Source of the DNA: PRDV01 sp963710865
GTDB lineage: Bacteria; Babelota; Babeliae; Babelales; Babelaceae
Assembly (NCBI GenBank): GCA_963710865.1
Contig: CAVQBR010000002.1
Coordinates: 372,001-436,000, forward strand
Length of the DNA stretch: 64,000 nucleotides
Direction of reading: 5' to 3'
The notes under the pieces were generated by a model that was not told the origin of the DNA, did no database searches, and was given only the letters and a program-made list of their open reading frames with translations. The position numbers and the translations under genes are program-made. Within the stretch, counting starts at the first letter, position 1, and every line of letters starts with the position of its first letter. Shown here one piece after another: positions 24,884 to 34,126 of this stretch.

Positions 24884-26395
24884 TTACGAACAAAGTTCTT
24901 TCCATCGCATCTGAACAGCTGATTTAAATGACTCCGTTATGGTAAATGGTGGCACATATGATGTACCAAAATTTGGTTGAGCTCCAGTATTTACTGTAGC
25001 CAGACATACTACGGGCAGATCTCTGCCTGATTTATTTTCAATTGCAATGATAGGACCCTCAACAATGAAAGCCTTTACTGCCTCTGATTCTCTAAATGAT
25101 CGCTCAATTTGGGCTATTAACTGCTCTAATTGAACAGAAGTATCATACACGGCAGTTATATATCTATCATCAGAACCAATGTAGAGAAATGGCAAGGAGA
25201 GGGCGGATCCGCGAAGTTTTAAGATCTGTTTCATAGCATCTTCAAGCACGTCTTTTAAAACTTCAGATACACATGCCTCGTCAAATGTCGCATTTTCATC
25301 AAAGTAGATCTCAAATGTTCCAAGAGCGATGCGGTAACCCTGAGGACTGTACTCTTCTTTTACTGCTGCAGATTTAGAAATACTGCTTTGGTAAATTTGG
25401 GCCAAGGCACGATGATCAGGCAGGTCTACCATAAGGCTAGCTGCAAGAAAGCCTCGCTTCTTTTCAGGCTTCGCCACGGCTCTTTCCAATACAGGCTCTG
25501 CTGCAGCACGCGCTGGAAGCGACGAATCGCGATTAATCGGCACATCATTGATCGAAGCCGAAAGCCCTCTTCCATCCCCATACAAGAATTCTAATTCGGC
25601 CAAGGAGGGCTCTTCATACGGAGGGAAGGGTAGTTTATACTCCAAGGGTACATAGCCGTTACTTGCTAAAAAAACCGCTATACGGCGAGCGTGAGTGGCG
25701 CCGCAATTAACTATTACTCTTTTCTTGTCAGATACCAAAATATGATACAACATTTCTAAATCAGCAATTTTACTAAAAGAGTCATTAGACATCAAATCTC
25801 GGTCAATATTAAGCGGAGAACCGCTTCTATAAGCATCAGAAAAACAACTCGTAAGTTCTGCTACTGTTTGTTCATATAATTTCACATAGTTATCATAAAC
25901 GGCCTTTCCTGCTCTTTTAATCATGAGCATGCGTCTTTCGGGGCCAAATGGAACTGGCTTTTCAAAAGTTGATCCCTCAGTGTTTATACAGACCTCAGAA
26001 TCCCATTTAAAAAGACCAGCATACCCATACCATCGACAGCGATCTGCTGAGATGAAATTAAGATTAGTTAAATTCTCTTTAATATGCATGGGATAGCGAC
26101 CCAAAAAGGGTAAGTCTGCACTTTCTAGCATCTTAAACACCTGAGCGTCGTAGCTGTATTCCCAAACGAGATCAACATTTTCGTTACGTTCATTTAACGT
26201 AGAAAGAATCTGGTCAAGATTTGCTTCTGATGAAAACAACTGGTTTTTTGAATGATTATGATGATGATCATAAAGAATATCAATCGTCGTGTGAGTATTT
26301 GGTTCAAACAATCTAGTATAGCCAACAGTTACTGATCTGAGCTCTGGGCACATCATCATCAGAATAATTACCAGTAAGCATGTATGTATCTTCAT
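24884..26395 (-). CDS. Exported protein with TraB/PrgY-like GATH motif, 503 aa
   Basis: GGAG precedes the ATG at 26395. Signal peptide MKIHTCLLVIILMMMCPELRS. Residues 25-270 form an alpha/beta region with an acidic segment (VDLVWEYSYDAQ) and near residue 230-250 the motif RVIVNCGATHARRIAVFLAS followed by NGYVPLEY. The unrelated-looking protein at 34849-35895 has the same element (RVIVVAGAAHVKTLLALL, then KDKGY), which recalls the GxxH segment of TraB/PrgY-type proteins. The second half (from about 300) is a separate domain ending PPFTITESFKSAVQMRWKEL. Function is unknown, and the family link is inference from the motif only. Confidence 0.75.
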   Translation of the reverse strand: MKIHTCLLVIILMMMCPELRSVTVGYTRLFEPNTHTTIDILYDHHHNHSKNQLFSSEANLDQILSTLNERNENVDLVWEYSYDAQVFKMLESADLPFLGRYPMHIKENLTNLNFISADRCRWYGYAGLFKWDSEVCINTEGSTFEKPVPFGPERRMLMIKRAGKAVYDNYVKLYEQTVAELTSCFSDAYRSGSPLNIDRDLMSNDSFSKIADLEMLYHILVSDKKRVIVNCGATHARRIAVFLASNGYVPLEYKLPFPPYEEPSLAELEFLYGDGRGLSASINDVPINRDSSLPARAAAEPVLERAVAKPEKKRGFLAASLMVDLPDHRALAQIYQSSISKSAAVKEEYSPQGYRIALGTFEIYFDENATFDEACVSEVLKDVLEDAMKQILKLRGSALSLPFLYIGSDDRYITAVYDTSVQLEQLIAQIERSFRESEAVKAFIVEGPIIAIENKSGRDLPVVCLATVNTGAQPNFGTSYVPPFTITESFKSAVQMRWKELCS

Positions 26396-26437
26396 GGGGC
26401 TCCTTAGTCAAGCTATTATTAATAATTATATTTATAC

Positions 26438-26465
26438 ATTATATCATAATAGAAAGAAAGCGCAA
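26438..26465 (-). promoter_or_regulatory. Promoter of the GATH-motif gene
   Basis: Minus strand: TTGCGC (26460-26465), 16 bases, TATAAT (26438-26443), 43 bases before the ATG. Confidence 0.55.
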
Positions 26466-27443
26466 CGAGAAGCAGGTTTTTACAAAGGACCTGTCCTATG
26501 GCTTTGTCAGATCAAGTGACTAATCACAGGAGCTGAATCGGCCTGCGCTGGACGCGCAGGCGCAAGCCTTCATTGCAAATTAAGTAAAAAAGAAAGCGAA
26601 TTCTATGAGAGGGGCGGACTTATAACATAAAATCACGACACAAGGGATGAACTTATGTCGTTGAGGCTAAACGCAGTTCTACAGGGTAGAGATGCCGCAA
26701 AAACTCTTTCTTTTTGGATCATTCATATATGTTTATCTCGGGCATGAGAGCAATTTAACAACATCTCATTTGAAAGGATGGTTCATTTTTGCTAGGTATA
26801 TTCTCATTAAGATTTGATACGTTTGTCAAAAAGAGAGAATGCTAGGGATATTGCGCAAGCACTATAATGGCACCTCGAAACTCGGAGCCCTTTTTTAAGA
26901 TGCACCAAAATAAGAGTTGCAACAGGGGCTTTTTATTCTAGATTACTCCTTTCTAGGGCGGCTCAAACAAGAGTTGTAATCAACACGAGACATACAACAA
27001 TGAGACTGCGTAGGGCATAAAGCTTCTTTTCTTTTTGGCCGATTTCCAAGAATATGCAACCAGCAGAAAGAGTCTCCTTTCCTTTTCGCGAACTACGAGT
27101 AATGCTGAATAGATACAAGAAAGACTCCTGCCTCAACTGCCTAATCAAGAACTCATTTTTGCTCTTACGAGGAGAGAACGAAGAGCCATTCCGGGGAAAA
27201 TCCGCCTTCATTTTTAGACAAGTCAAGGTCACCCTGATGGTGAAAGTTAACCCCTCGGTCTCCCTGCAAATTAGAGTCCACCCTCCGCCCTTTACGGGAC
27301 CTGAAAGACGCAAAAGCAGACCAACTCGAAACCTTCACCAGTTCTAGCAATTCATAAAAAATATTTTCACAAAACACTAGTATTTTTTAGTAAATTTCGT
27401 GTATAGTTAAAGAAGGAGAACGAAGGAAAATTAACGAGCATAT
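26466..27443. other. 1 kb without a convincing gene
   Basis: There is a hairpin, GCCTGCGC (26541-26548) with GCGCAGGC (26554-26561). From 27054 to 27347 both strands are open (97 codons +, and 116 codons - over 26963-27313), with locally higher GC and Pro/Arg-rich translation (VHPPPFTGPERRKSRPTRN), but no ribosome sites. This pattern is more like a repeat element or structured RNA than a protein. The AT-rich end (27350-27440) should contain the ruvX promoter. Confidence 0.35.
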
Positions 27444-27872
27444 ATGAGTAAGATTTTAGCGTTAGATCTTGGCGATCAATGGGTAGGCATTGCACTTTCG
27501 GATGCATCACGCATGTTTGCGCGGCCTTATACCACAGTTGTCACTTCTGAGCTAGACCAGTTTCTTTTAAAAGCAGTGAAAGAACACGACGTCGATCTTA
27601 TTATTGTAGGCTATCCAAAGACAATGAAGGGGGGAGAGAGCAACCAAACACGAAAAATTGTAGCGCATGCAGAGCAACTTGCAGAGACATTCCCCCACCA
27701 AAAATTTGTATTGTGGGATGAACGATTAAGCAGTCAACGTGCAGAAACATTAGGCAGAACACGAACTAAAGAGGAGAAACTTAAGTCTCATGCTCTGGCC
27801 GCTGCATTCATACTTGACTCTTATATCACGTATCTTCAAGCTTCGCAAAGCGCAGAACCAGATAAGGAGTAG
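27444..27872 (+). CDS. ruvX: RuvX/YqgF-type nuclease
   Basis: 142 residues, the usual length. RNase H-like fold: the first strand is ILALDLGDQWVGIALSD with the catalytic Asp, then LIIVGYPKTMKGGESNQT, and WDERLSSQRAE with the second acidic site. In the family it processes the 5' end of pre-16S rRNA and was earlier described as a Holliday-junction resolvase-like protein. It heads a co-directional set with a zinc-ribbon protein and tsaB. The ribosome site is weak (GAGC 5 bases before the ATG). Confidence 0.93.
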   Translation: MSKILALDLGDQWVGIALSDASRMFARPYTTVVTSELDQFLLKAVKEHDVDLIIVGYPKTMKGGESNQTRKIVAHAEQLAETFPHQKFVLWDERLSSQRAETLGRTRTKEEKLKSHALAAAFILDSYITYLQASQSAEPDKE

Positions 27873-27934
27873 AGCCTCATAGTAGAGGAAAAAATAGAGT
27901 TTCACCTAGCCACTTTTAAGAAGGGAAAAGCGGT

Positions 27935-28117
27935 ATGAAGTGTTCCAAATGTTCAGGACTTATGGTCCTCCAATCTTTTTTTGATCATTTTCTAAATTTT
28001 GATGGCTGGAAATGCCTCAACTGTGGAAAGGTCATAACTAAAAAAGAAAAAAATATTGAATTCGATGCGTTTAGTATGTTCTATCAACAACAGAAGTGTA
28101 GCAACAAGAACAATTAA
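27935..28117 (+). CDS. Small zinc-ribbon protein
   Basis: 60 residues with two CxxC knuckles, MKCSKCSG and KCLNCGK, spaced about 24 residues apart, which fits one zinc ribbon. It lies 62 bases after ruvX and only 2 bases before tsaB, so it is almost certainly co-transcribed and probably translated with them. No enzyme domain. It may bind nucleic acid or protein. Confidence 0.75.
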   Translation: MKCSKCSGLMVLQSFFDHFLNFDGWKCLNCGKVITKKEKNIEFDAFSMFYQQQKCSNKNN

Positions 28118-28119
28118 TT

Positions 28120-28797
28120 ATGGCAGTGTTTCTTACCATACACGCCCGGTACAATGATGTTCAAATGGGAATTTTCAGAGATGGGAATCTTATTGAGCTC
28201 GCGTCTGATGAGAGTAAGAAAGTCAGTAAAAATTTTATTGTCTTACTCGATCGTTTGCTCAAGAACAATAAGCTTGCTCTCTCTGATCTTTCCTTCATAG
28301 CTGCACATTTGGGTCCAGCGCCATTTACTACCTTGCGGGTAACCCTTGCTTCGGTAAATGGATTTGCCTTTGCAACAGGAATTCCTCTCGTTGGCATTAA
28401 TGGAATCGAGGCTTTTGTAGAAGCACATAAGAACACGAGACGTGTAACCGTTGCTCTTTTAAATGCGTTCTGCCATGAAATCTATTACGGGATAGATGAT
28501 CCGACAACTCATACCACAACCTACGGTTACGCTCCGGCGGATCTCTTTATCAAAGAATTGGCACAGACTTATGAAGATGAGGTTACCTTTATCGGTAATG
28601 GAATAGAACTCTATAAAGAACAAATTGCAACAGAATTTGGGTCGCGAGCTCTTTACGTTGATGAACCATTAGTATCACTTGAGACATTAGCACAGCATGC
28701 ACTCAAAAAGTATGAGCAGAAAGAGACTAATACTCACCTGATGCCACTCTATCTTAAAAAATATGCAGCTCCTTCAAGAGCTTTTGTTGAGCAATGA
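28120..28797 (+). CDS. tsaB: tRNA t6A37 synthesis protein TsaB
   Basis: 225 residues. TsaB is the non-catalytic scaffold that pairs with TsaD and TsaE to make N6-threonylcarbamoyl-adenosine in ANN-reading tRNAs. The ASKHA-type N-domain reads MAVFLTIHARYNDVQMGIF, and the signature GPAPFTTLRVTLASVNGFAF corresponds to the usual GPGSFTGLR...GLA. The first motif has Ile-His-Ala where many have Ile-Asp-Thr-Ser. The last 24 bases overlap the convergent rsmE. tsaD and tsaE are not in the window. Confidence 0.9.
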   Translation: MAVFLTIHARYNDVQMGIFRDGNLIELASDESKKVSKNFIVLLDRLLKNNKLALSDLSFIAAHLGPAPFTTLRVTLASVNGFAFATGIPLVGINGIEAFVEAHKNTRRVTVALLNAFCHEIYYGIDDPTTHTTTYGYAPADLFIKELAQTYEDEVTFIGNGIELYKEQIATEFGSRALYVDEPLVSLETLAQHALKKYEQKETNTHLMPLYLKKYAAPSRAFVEQ

Positions 28798-29547
28798 TCG
28801 CAATGCGCCAAGTCCAACTGCGATTGCTTGCTGAGCCCGTAAGATCGTTGGCGTTAAAGTAGTAAATACGAATCCTTGATCTGCAAGGATCATCTTTTCA
28901 TCATACGTTAAATCTCCTTCAGGACCACTACAGGCAATAATTTCTGACGATTTATTGTGCTCAATCAGAGCCAATGTTTCGGAAAGCGGTATCCCTGACG
29001 GATCAAAAAAGAGTTTAGATGTTGAAATTGATTGAACCTGAAGTACCCATAAATCAAGGGGAACAAGAGGATATAATTTAGGTATAACGAACTGTTTTGA
29101 AAGCTCAGCAGCCGATAGCAGCATTTTAACAGATCGGAGGATTTCTTTCTCACCTCCCCAGAATCGAGTTGTTTTCTGAGTAATAATAGGTTGAATAGAG
29201 GACACTCCCAACTCTGTAAGCGAAAAAAGTGCTTCCTCGAAAGCTTCTCTCTTAAGCAAGGGCAACAGCCAATGAATAGCCGGGGTTAAACGTTTATTGA
29301 CTTCAACTGAATTTATTTGCAAGAGAACACTTCTCTTCAAATCAATGTTAACCACAGTTGCACGTACATGATGCTGACGGTCAAACAAGATAAGGCGATC
29401 TCCCCTGCCTAGCCTGAGAATAAACGTTATTCTATGTACGAGCTCAGGTTCGGTAAGTTCAAACATTTCAAGTGTCGATTCCGGATGCATATGCTGTACT
29501 GCTTCAGTGTAAAAAGCAAATTCATGCGCAGTATCATACGTTTTCAT
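28774..29547 (-). CDS. rsmE: 16S rRNA m3U1498 methyltransferase RsmE
   Basis: 257 residues from the ATG at 29547, which is preceded by GGAGA and overlaps the stop of the upstream gene as ATGA; the longer frame to 29580 lacks a ribosome site. SPOUT-fold methyltransferase: N-terminal PUA-like domain (HRITFILRLGRGDRLILFD), then KREAFEEALFSLTELGVSSI and PIITQKTTRF, and the knot region ACSGPEGDLTYDEK and PTILRAQQAIAVGLGAL. GPEGD replaces the more usual GPEGG. It is translationally coupled to the acidic exported protein upstream, a pairing I cannot explain. Confidence 0.93.
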   Translation of the reverse strand: MKTYDTAHEFAFYTEAVQHMHPESTLEMFELTEPELVHRITFILRLGRGDRLILFDRQHHVRATVVNIDLKRSVLLQINSVEVNKRLTPAIHWLLPLLKREAFEEALFSLTELGVSSIQPIITQKTTRFWGGEKEILRSVKMLLSAAELSKQFVIPKLYPLVPLDLWVLQVQSISTSKLFFDPSGIPLSETLALIEHNKSSEIIACSGPEGDLTYDEKMILADQGFVFTTLTPTILRAQQAIAVGLGALRSLLNKSS

Positions 29548-29921
29548 GAATTTTCTCCGCACACCTTTTTTATAATCCAAGCTTTTAAATCATAGTAAGA
29601 ATAGACGAGGGCTAACCCATATTCGCGGATAAACACCATAATACGAGACGGAGATTCGGGCTCTGGCATCTCCAATGGGTTATCCTTTATCAATTCCAGA
29701 ATTTCCATAGCTGTATCAGACTCTTCAGTTTCTAATACCTGTTCAGAACAAGAAGGCTCGTTCGCGTCTTCATTTCTTTTATCAGCCTCTTCATCAACTA
29801 TTGCATACTGAGTTTCCAACACCTGCTCATTTATCGAAAGAGAAGATCCATTTAGTTCTTCATCTGCTTTAAGAGAAGCAATTACCAGAGAAGTCATCAA
29901 GATTAAATATCGACAGTTCAT
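29544..29921 (-). CDS. Small exported acidic protein with C-terminal hydrophobic segment
   Basis: 125 residues from the ATG at 29921; the ATG four codons upstream overlaps the GAGG that serves as ribosome site. Signal peptide MNCRYLILMTSLVIASLKA. The middle is very acidic, with the heptamer EQVLET occurring twice (about 20 residues apart). The end has a hydrophobic or amphipathic stretch (REYGLALVYSYYDLKAWIIK). No domain recognised. The stop overlaps the rsmE start. Confidence 0.7.
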   Translation of the reverse strand: MNCRYLILMTSLVIASLKADEELNGSSLSINEQVLETQYAIVDEEADKRNEDANEPSCSEQVLETEESDTAMEILELIKDNPLEMPEPESPSRIMVFIREYGLALVYSYYDLKAWIIKKVCGENS

Positions 29922-30361
29922 AAAAAACCTCATATATGTTTAATTTCCTCTTAGTATATCGCTAATTCGAAGAAAGAAAAAAGACGGTCGTACTAAGTGT
30001 CTGAAAATGATTTTCAAAACACAGAAGTTATTTAAAGCTTAGGGATCGACCTAAAAGAAATTTTCATTTTCATTCAATCAATTAACACTCAAAAATACAG
30101 CTTTTCCTAATTTGTATCTTAGCCAAGTTCGATTTTAACATTATCAAAAGCACTTTGCTTGAAGTATCAATGACCCATTGAGTTACTTTCCTCACTTAGA
30201 TATACACTTTCGTAATTCGCTCGTGGGTTTCCCATCCCACACAGACACGTGTATGTTCATCACACCGCAAGTCGCTATTTTTCATGACAAATCTACAGTA
30301 ACCATTGCTGTCGGCTTCGACCTTTGGTACACTACCTACATACCCGTAAAGTGAGAAGCAG
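29922..30361. other. Gap between rsmE operon and gpmI
   Basis: No gene or strong RNA structure seen in 440 bases, apart from the gpmI promoter near its end. Confidence 0.4.
30305..30333 (+). promoter_or_regulatory. Promoter of gpmI
   Basis: TTGCTG (30305-30310), 17 bases, TACACT (30328-30333), 28 bases before the ATG. Confidence 0.5.
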
Positions 30362-31876
30362 ATGAACCAGAATCCTCATGTCTTAGTTATTCTCGATGGC
30401 TTTGGCTATCGCCATGCTCACGATCATAATGCCATTTATGCTGCCCATCCTGAACATATTCTTCGATGGCAAACTGAGTATCCCTCAACCACCTTGGAGG
30501 CCTCGGGCGTTCATGTGGGCTTGCTACCCAATATGATTGGCAATTCGGAAGTAGGCCATTTAACCATAGGCAGTGGGCGTATTATTAAGCAACCGGTCTC
30601 GATCATTCATGAAGCAATCCATGATGGTTCATTCTACAAAAATCCTCACTTAATTGCGCGACTTAAGGAACTGATACCTACTAAAAAAAGACTTCATATC
30701 ATGGGTCTCTTATCCGATGCAGGAGTACATAGCCATGATCTACATCTCTTTGCCCTCATTAAAATGGCAAAGATGCAGGGGATAGAAGAAATTATCATAC
30801 ATCCTTTTCTTGATGGCCGAGACGTTCCTCCTCAATCAGCAGCTCGCTATTTAACTGAGCTTGATAAAGCACTGAGTGTAACAAAAAAAGGAAGAATTGG
30901 AACTATTCATGGTCGCTTTTACGCAATGGACAGAGATAATCATTGGGAGCGAACAGAACGGTCTTATAAAATTCTCACCACGACTCAAAGGCCCCAGTTT
31001 TCTGACTGGAAACAAGCACTTGCTGCCTCCTATGACCAAAATATTACTGATGAATTTTTCGTACCCATAGCCTTGGATGCTGATGCATACATTCAGCCAG
31101 GCGATGCAGTAATCTTTTTTAATTTTCGAGCTGACCGTGCACGTCAGTTAACGAGAGCACTCATTGATCCATCATTTAAAACGATACATACCCATCAGCT
31201 ACATCTCTCGTGGATGTTAACCTTTACCCGATACCATCCAGACTTTCAGGTCGATGTTCTTCTTGAAAAAGCGCTCGTCAGCGATACCTTTTTTGATATA
31301 CTTGAACGAGCTCAAAAGCATATGTTTACGATTGCTGAAACGGAAAAGTATGCGCATGTTACCTACTTTTTCAATGGAGGGCGGGAAATAATTCACCAAA
31401 ATGAAACGCGTATTTTAATACCCTCAAAACGGCATTATGCAACCTATGCCCATATCCCTGCAATGTCTGCCCCAGAAATAACCAAGGCTGTTCTGCAAGG
31501 TCTTCAAGAAAACTCCCATGACTTCTATCTTATTAACTACGCAAATGCCGATATGGTAGGGCATTCGGGAGACTATATGGCAACAATAAAGGCAGTGCAA
31601 TGCTTAGACGCAGAATTAGAACGGTTATACTTGCGAGTGGTCAAACAACTTCAAGGCACACTCTATATCACCGCAGATCATGGCAAGGCAGAGGAAATGT
31701 GGGATATCCAGCTATCACAACCACGCACCGCACATACCCTTAACAAAGTTCCGTTTATCTATATTAATGAAAAGGATACAGGACCGCAGGAGCTTCCTCT
31801 CAAAGAACTTTCAGATATCGCTCCTTTTATACTTTCGAAGCTTAGCTTACCAGTTCCTCCAGAAATGGTTCCCTAG
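30362..31876 (+). CDS. gpmI: 2,3-bisphosphoglycerate-independent phosphoglycerate mutase
   Basis: 504 residues, the normal size. It interconverts 3- and 2-phosphoglycerate in glycolysis and uses two Mn2+ ions. Signatures: VLVILDGFGYRHAHDHNAI, the phosphoserine site in MIGNSEVGHLTIGSGR, GLLSDAGVHSHD, LDGRDVPPQSAARYL, GRFYAMDRDNHWERTE, and the metal ligands YANADMVGHSGD and TADHGKAEEM. This is one of the few carbon-metabolism genes in the window. It ends with a 4-base convergent overlap with the GNAT gene. Confidence 0.96.
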   Translation: MNQNPHVLVILDGFGYRHAHDHNAIYAAHPEHILRWQTEYPSTTLEASGVHVGLLPNMIGNSEVGHLTIGSGRIIKQPVSIIHEAIHDGSFYKNPHLIARLKELIPTKKRLHIMGLLSDAGVHSHDLHLFALIKMAKMQGIEEIIIHPFLDGRDVPPQSAARYLTELDKALSVTKKGRIGTIHGRFYAMDRDNHWERTERSYKILTTTQRPQFSDWKQALAASYDQNITDEFFVPIALDADAYIQPGDAVIFFNFRADRARQLTRALIDPSFKTIHTHQLHLSWMLTFTRYHPDFQVDVLLEKALVSDTFFDILERAQKHMFTIAETEKYAHVTYFFNGGREIIHQNETRILIPSKRHYATYAHIPAMSAPEITKAVLQGLQENSHDFYLINYANADMVGHSGDYMATIKAVQCLDAELERLYLRVVKQLQGTLYITADHGKAEEMWDIQLSQPRTAHTLNKVPFIYINEKDTGPQELPLKELSDIAPFILSKLSLPVPPEMVP

Positions 31877-32418
31877 AAGGTCTTCTCATACCTAATATAG
31901 GCACCGTCCGTCCAGATTTCCTTAAATCCAAGTGACGTATACAACTTGCGAGCAGGCTCATTATCAACCCTGGTCATCAGACTCGCAAGACGAGAGCCTC
32001 GCTTTTTAAGATCAGCAAGCGCATAGGTCATTAACCTGCGCCCAACACCTTTGGATCTATAAGCACGATCTACTCCCATAATACGAATATCACCTACAAG
32101 TAATTCTTTAGTTCGGTAGGTAATAAATCCAACAGGCTTGCCATCAATAAGAAAGACCCGTATCGTTAGATCACCCTTATGACCTGGTTCGCTCGATGAT
32201 GCTCTATTATCGAGCATATATTCAGCTGAAAAGTCCCCACTATAATCACTTACCAGCCAGTACCAATCTTTGGCAAAAATAGACAGAATTTCAGCCCTAT
32301 CCCGTGCAGGCTCATAGGGAACAATACCTTCTGAATGTCTAGCCAGAGAATACCACAGAGCACCAGCCAGCAGGAGCACTCCCAAACCCATCAAAATTCT
32401 AGAATAAATTCTTTTCAT
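31873..32418 (-). CDS. Membrane-anchored GNAT acetyltransferase
   Basis: 181 residues from the ATG at 32418, with AAAGG before it. The N-terminus is a signal anchor (ILMGLGVLLLAGALWYSLA), so the GNAT domain may face outside the cytoplasm, which is odd for an acetyl-CoA enzyme. The GNAT core shows GDIRIMGVDRAYRSKGVGRR with the RxxGxG/A loop, then ALADLKKRGSRLASLMTRVD, NEPARKLYTSLGFKE and a final Tyr. Substrate unknown. Confidence 0.85.
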   Translation of the reverse strand: MKRIYSRILMGLGVLLLAGALWYSLARHSEGIVPYEPARDRAEILSIFAKDWYWLVSDYSGDFSAEYMLDNRASSSEPGHKGDLTIRVFLIDGKPVGFITYRTKELLVGDIRIMGVDRAYRSKGVGRRLMTYALADLKKRGSRLASLMTRVDNEPARKLYTSLGFKEIWTDGAYIRYEKTF

Positions 32419-32524
32419 AATTAGCACCTTTCTCTATCTTTAATTTTAATTCAATTGTATAATTTTTGCAATCAGGTTCAAGCTAAAGAATTCGCTTTTA
32501 GAACCATCGGAACTCAGGAAAATT

Positions 32525-33241
32525 ATGAAGCTCACCTTTTTAGGGACGCGCGGTGGCATTACAGCGCGATCATCAGCTCATTATATGCAGAGCTCACTAT
32601 TAATCCGCTACCGGACAAGCGCTCTCATCATCGACTGGGGAACTGACTGGCTAAAGCACACACCACCCCCCTGCCTGGCCCTCCTTATTACCCATGGCCA
32701 TAGCGATCATGCCGGTGGACTTGCAAGTGGTTTTCCATATCCCGTATACGCTACCGCAGAAACAGCTCAGAAGCTTAAGCGCTATCCTCTTACCTTCAAG
32801 AAAGTAACTCCTCGAAGAGCATTCATACTTGGCCCCTTTACCATCGAAACATTTCCGGTCTACCATTCTGTACTGTTTCCCGCTGTTGGCTATCGTATTT
32901 CTGCTGGCGCCAAAACCCTGTTCTACTGCCCGGACCTGATTTCGATTATCGATGAAGCAGATGCTCTTAAGAATCTTACCGTTTATATAGGAGATGGTGC
33001 GTTAACTACACGACGAATGCTCGTTCGCAAGAAAGAAGGTGTCCCTGTAGGCCATTCTCCCATTAAAGACCAACTTGCCTGGTGCAAAGCTCATTCTGTA
33101 CCCAAGGCTATCATCACTCATTGTGGTTCTGAACTAGTTAAAGGTAACAGGGAAGAAAAAGAAGCCCTTATAGAAAACCTTGGAGAACTAGAAGAGGTAG
33201 AAACAATGGTCGCTTTCGATGGCATGAAAATAACTCTCTAA
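32525..33241 (+). CDS. Metallo-beta-lactamase-fold hydrolase
   Basis: 238 residues; AGGA lies 6 bases before the ATG. MBL fold: MKLTFLGTRGGITARSSAHY, the metal motif ITHGHSDHAGG, later metal His in FPVYHSV, Asp in YIGDGAL and His in IITHCGS. It resembles the PhnP/RNase Z-like branch, but the substrate (phosphodiester or nucleotide) cannot be stated. No signal peptide. It is divergent from the GNAT gene. Confidence 0.88.
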   Translation: MKLTFLGTRGGITARSSAHYMQSSLLIRYRTSALIIDWGTDWLKHTPPPCLALLITHGHSDHAGGLASGFPYPVYATAETAQKLKRYPLTFKKVTPRRAFILGPFTIETFPVYHSVLFPAVGYRISAGAKTLFYCPDLISIIDEADALKNLTVYIGDGALTTRRMLVRKKEGVPVGHSPIKDQLAWCKAHSVPKAIITHCGSELVKGNREEKEALIENLGELEEVETMVAFDGMKITL

Positions 33242-33292
33242 TAAGTCAGCGTTTGTATGAAAACGCAGGCCATGATGCCCACGATAGGTGCC

Positions 33293-34108
33293 TTAGGTAG
33301 TCATCCACGTATAAAAATCAGAAGCTCGAGATAGAAGATATTCTCGGTAATATACGCCACTTGCTAAGGCAATAACAGCCCCGATAGTGCCAATCTGGTA
33401 CGAACGCTTCGTTTTCATATTTTCTGGAAAACTCTTTAATTTCTCAAGTAACGGATTACTCACCTTAGCGCGAAATCTTTCTGAAGATTTGTGCAAAATA
33501 GTGAAGCACGCCCCGAGGAGAGCTGTGCTGCCAAGTACATAATAAGCAGGAGATGCTTTCATTGATGCCCACAGTTTGTTTTTCCAACCACCACTTTGAG
33601 AGTTACTTCCCGAACTTGCTGGCAATGTCGAAACCGCTGGAGTTGCTGCTGATGGTGCTATCGGTGCTACGACTGCTGCTGATGGCAGAGAACCTCCCGT
33701 GCTAGCAACTTGAGGTGCAGAAGAACTATTAGATGTCCCAGGACTACTTTTTGGATCTTGCTGTTGAACACTTACCGAAGCAGAACTTCTAGGACCTAGA
33801 ACCCGGAAATTCGTAGCTTCCATATCAATGAAGTCATAGCGTGCACTCATAAGATCTAAGCGCACAGGCCCTGCAAGCAGACATCCTTGCATTGCCTCCT
33901 CATATTTCTCTTCCCAATAGCGCTTGTCACCGCAGCCCGCACGCTGTAGAGCTATTTTGACAAACTGATTCTTATTGATTGGATTACTTACTTCTGCATA
34001 GGGATCTGGTGCATTTGGATCGTGGGTATCTTGCCAATAAGCAGCATTAATGCCAGGCGCTAAGAAGATGGCAAAAGCAGCACCTAAAATAAGTTTATTT
34101 AAAGTCAT
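33293..34108 (-). CDS. Exported protein with Ser/Ala/Pro linker and C-terminal membrane module
   Basis: 271 residues; TTAGGAG before the ATG. Signal peptide MTLNKLILGAAFAIFLAPGINA. Residues 25-110 hold four Cys (AGCGDKRYW, MQGCLLAG). A low-complexity linker of Ser, Ala, Pro and Gln spans about 110-170. From about 172 a module is shared with the next gene: WKNKLWASMKASPAYYVLG, a hydrophobic helix, FTILHKSSERFRAKVSNPLL and EKLKSF. An extra hydrophobic segment follows (IGTIGAVIALASGVYY). Function unknown. It is 18 bases from the upstream paralogue, so the two form an operon. Confidence 0.75.
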   Translation of the reverse strand: MTLNKLILGAAFAIFLAPGINAAYWQDTHDPNAPDPYAEVSNPINKNQFVKIALQRAGCGDKRYWEEKYEEAMQGCLLAGPVRLDLMSARYDFIDMEATNFRVLGPRSSASVSVQQQDPKSSPGTSNSSSAPQVASTGGSLPSAAVVAPIAPSAATPAVSTLPASSGSNSQSGGWKNKLWASMKASPAYYVLGSTALLGACFTILHKSSERFRAKVSNPLLEKLKSFPENMKTKRSYQIGTIGAVIALASGVYYREYLLSRASDFYTWMTT

Positions 34109-34126
34109 TATTGGCTCCTAAGAAGT

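Noticed and set aside
26396..27443. tRNA or rRNA gene in the long gene-poor stretch
   Set aside because: I found no cloverleaf with a GTTCRA arm and no rRNA-like sequence here or in the other gaps.
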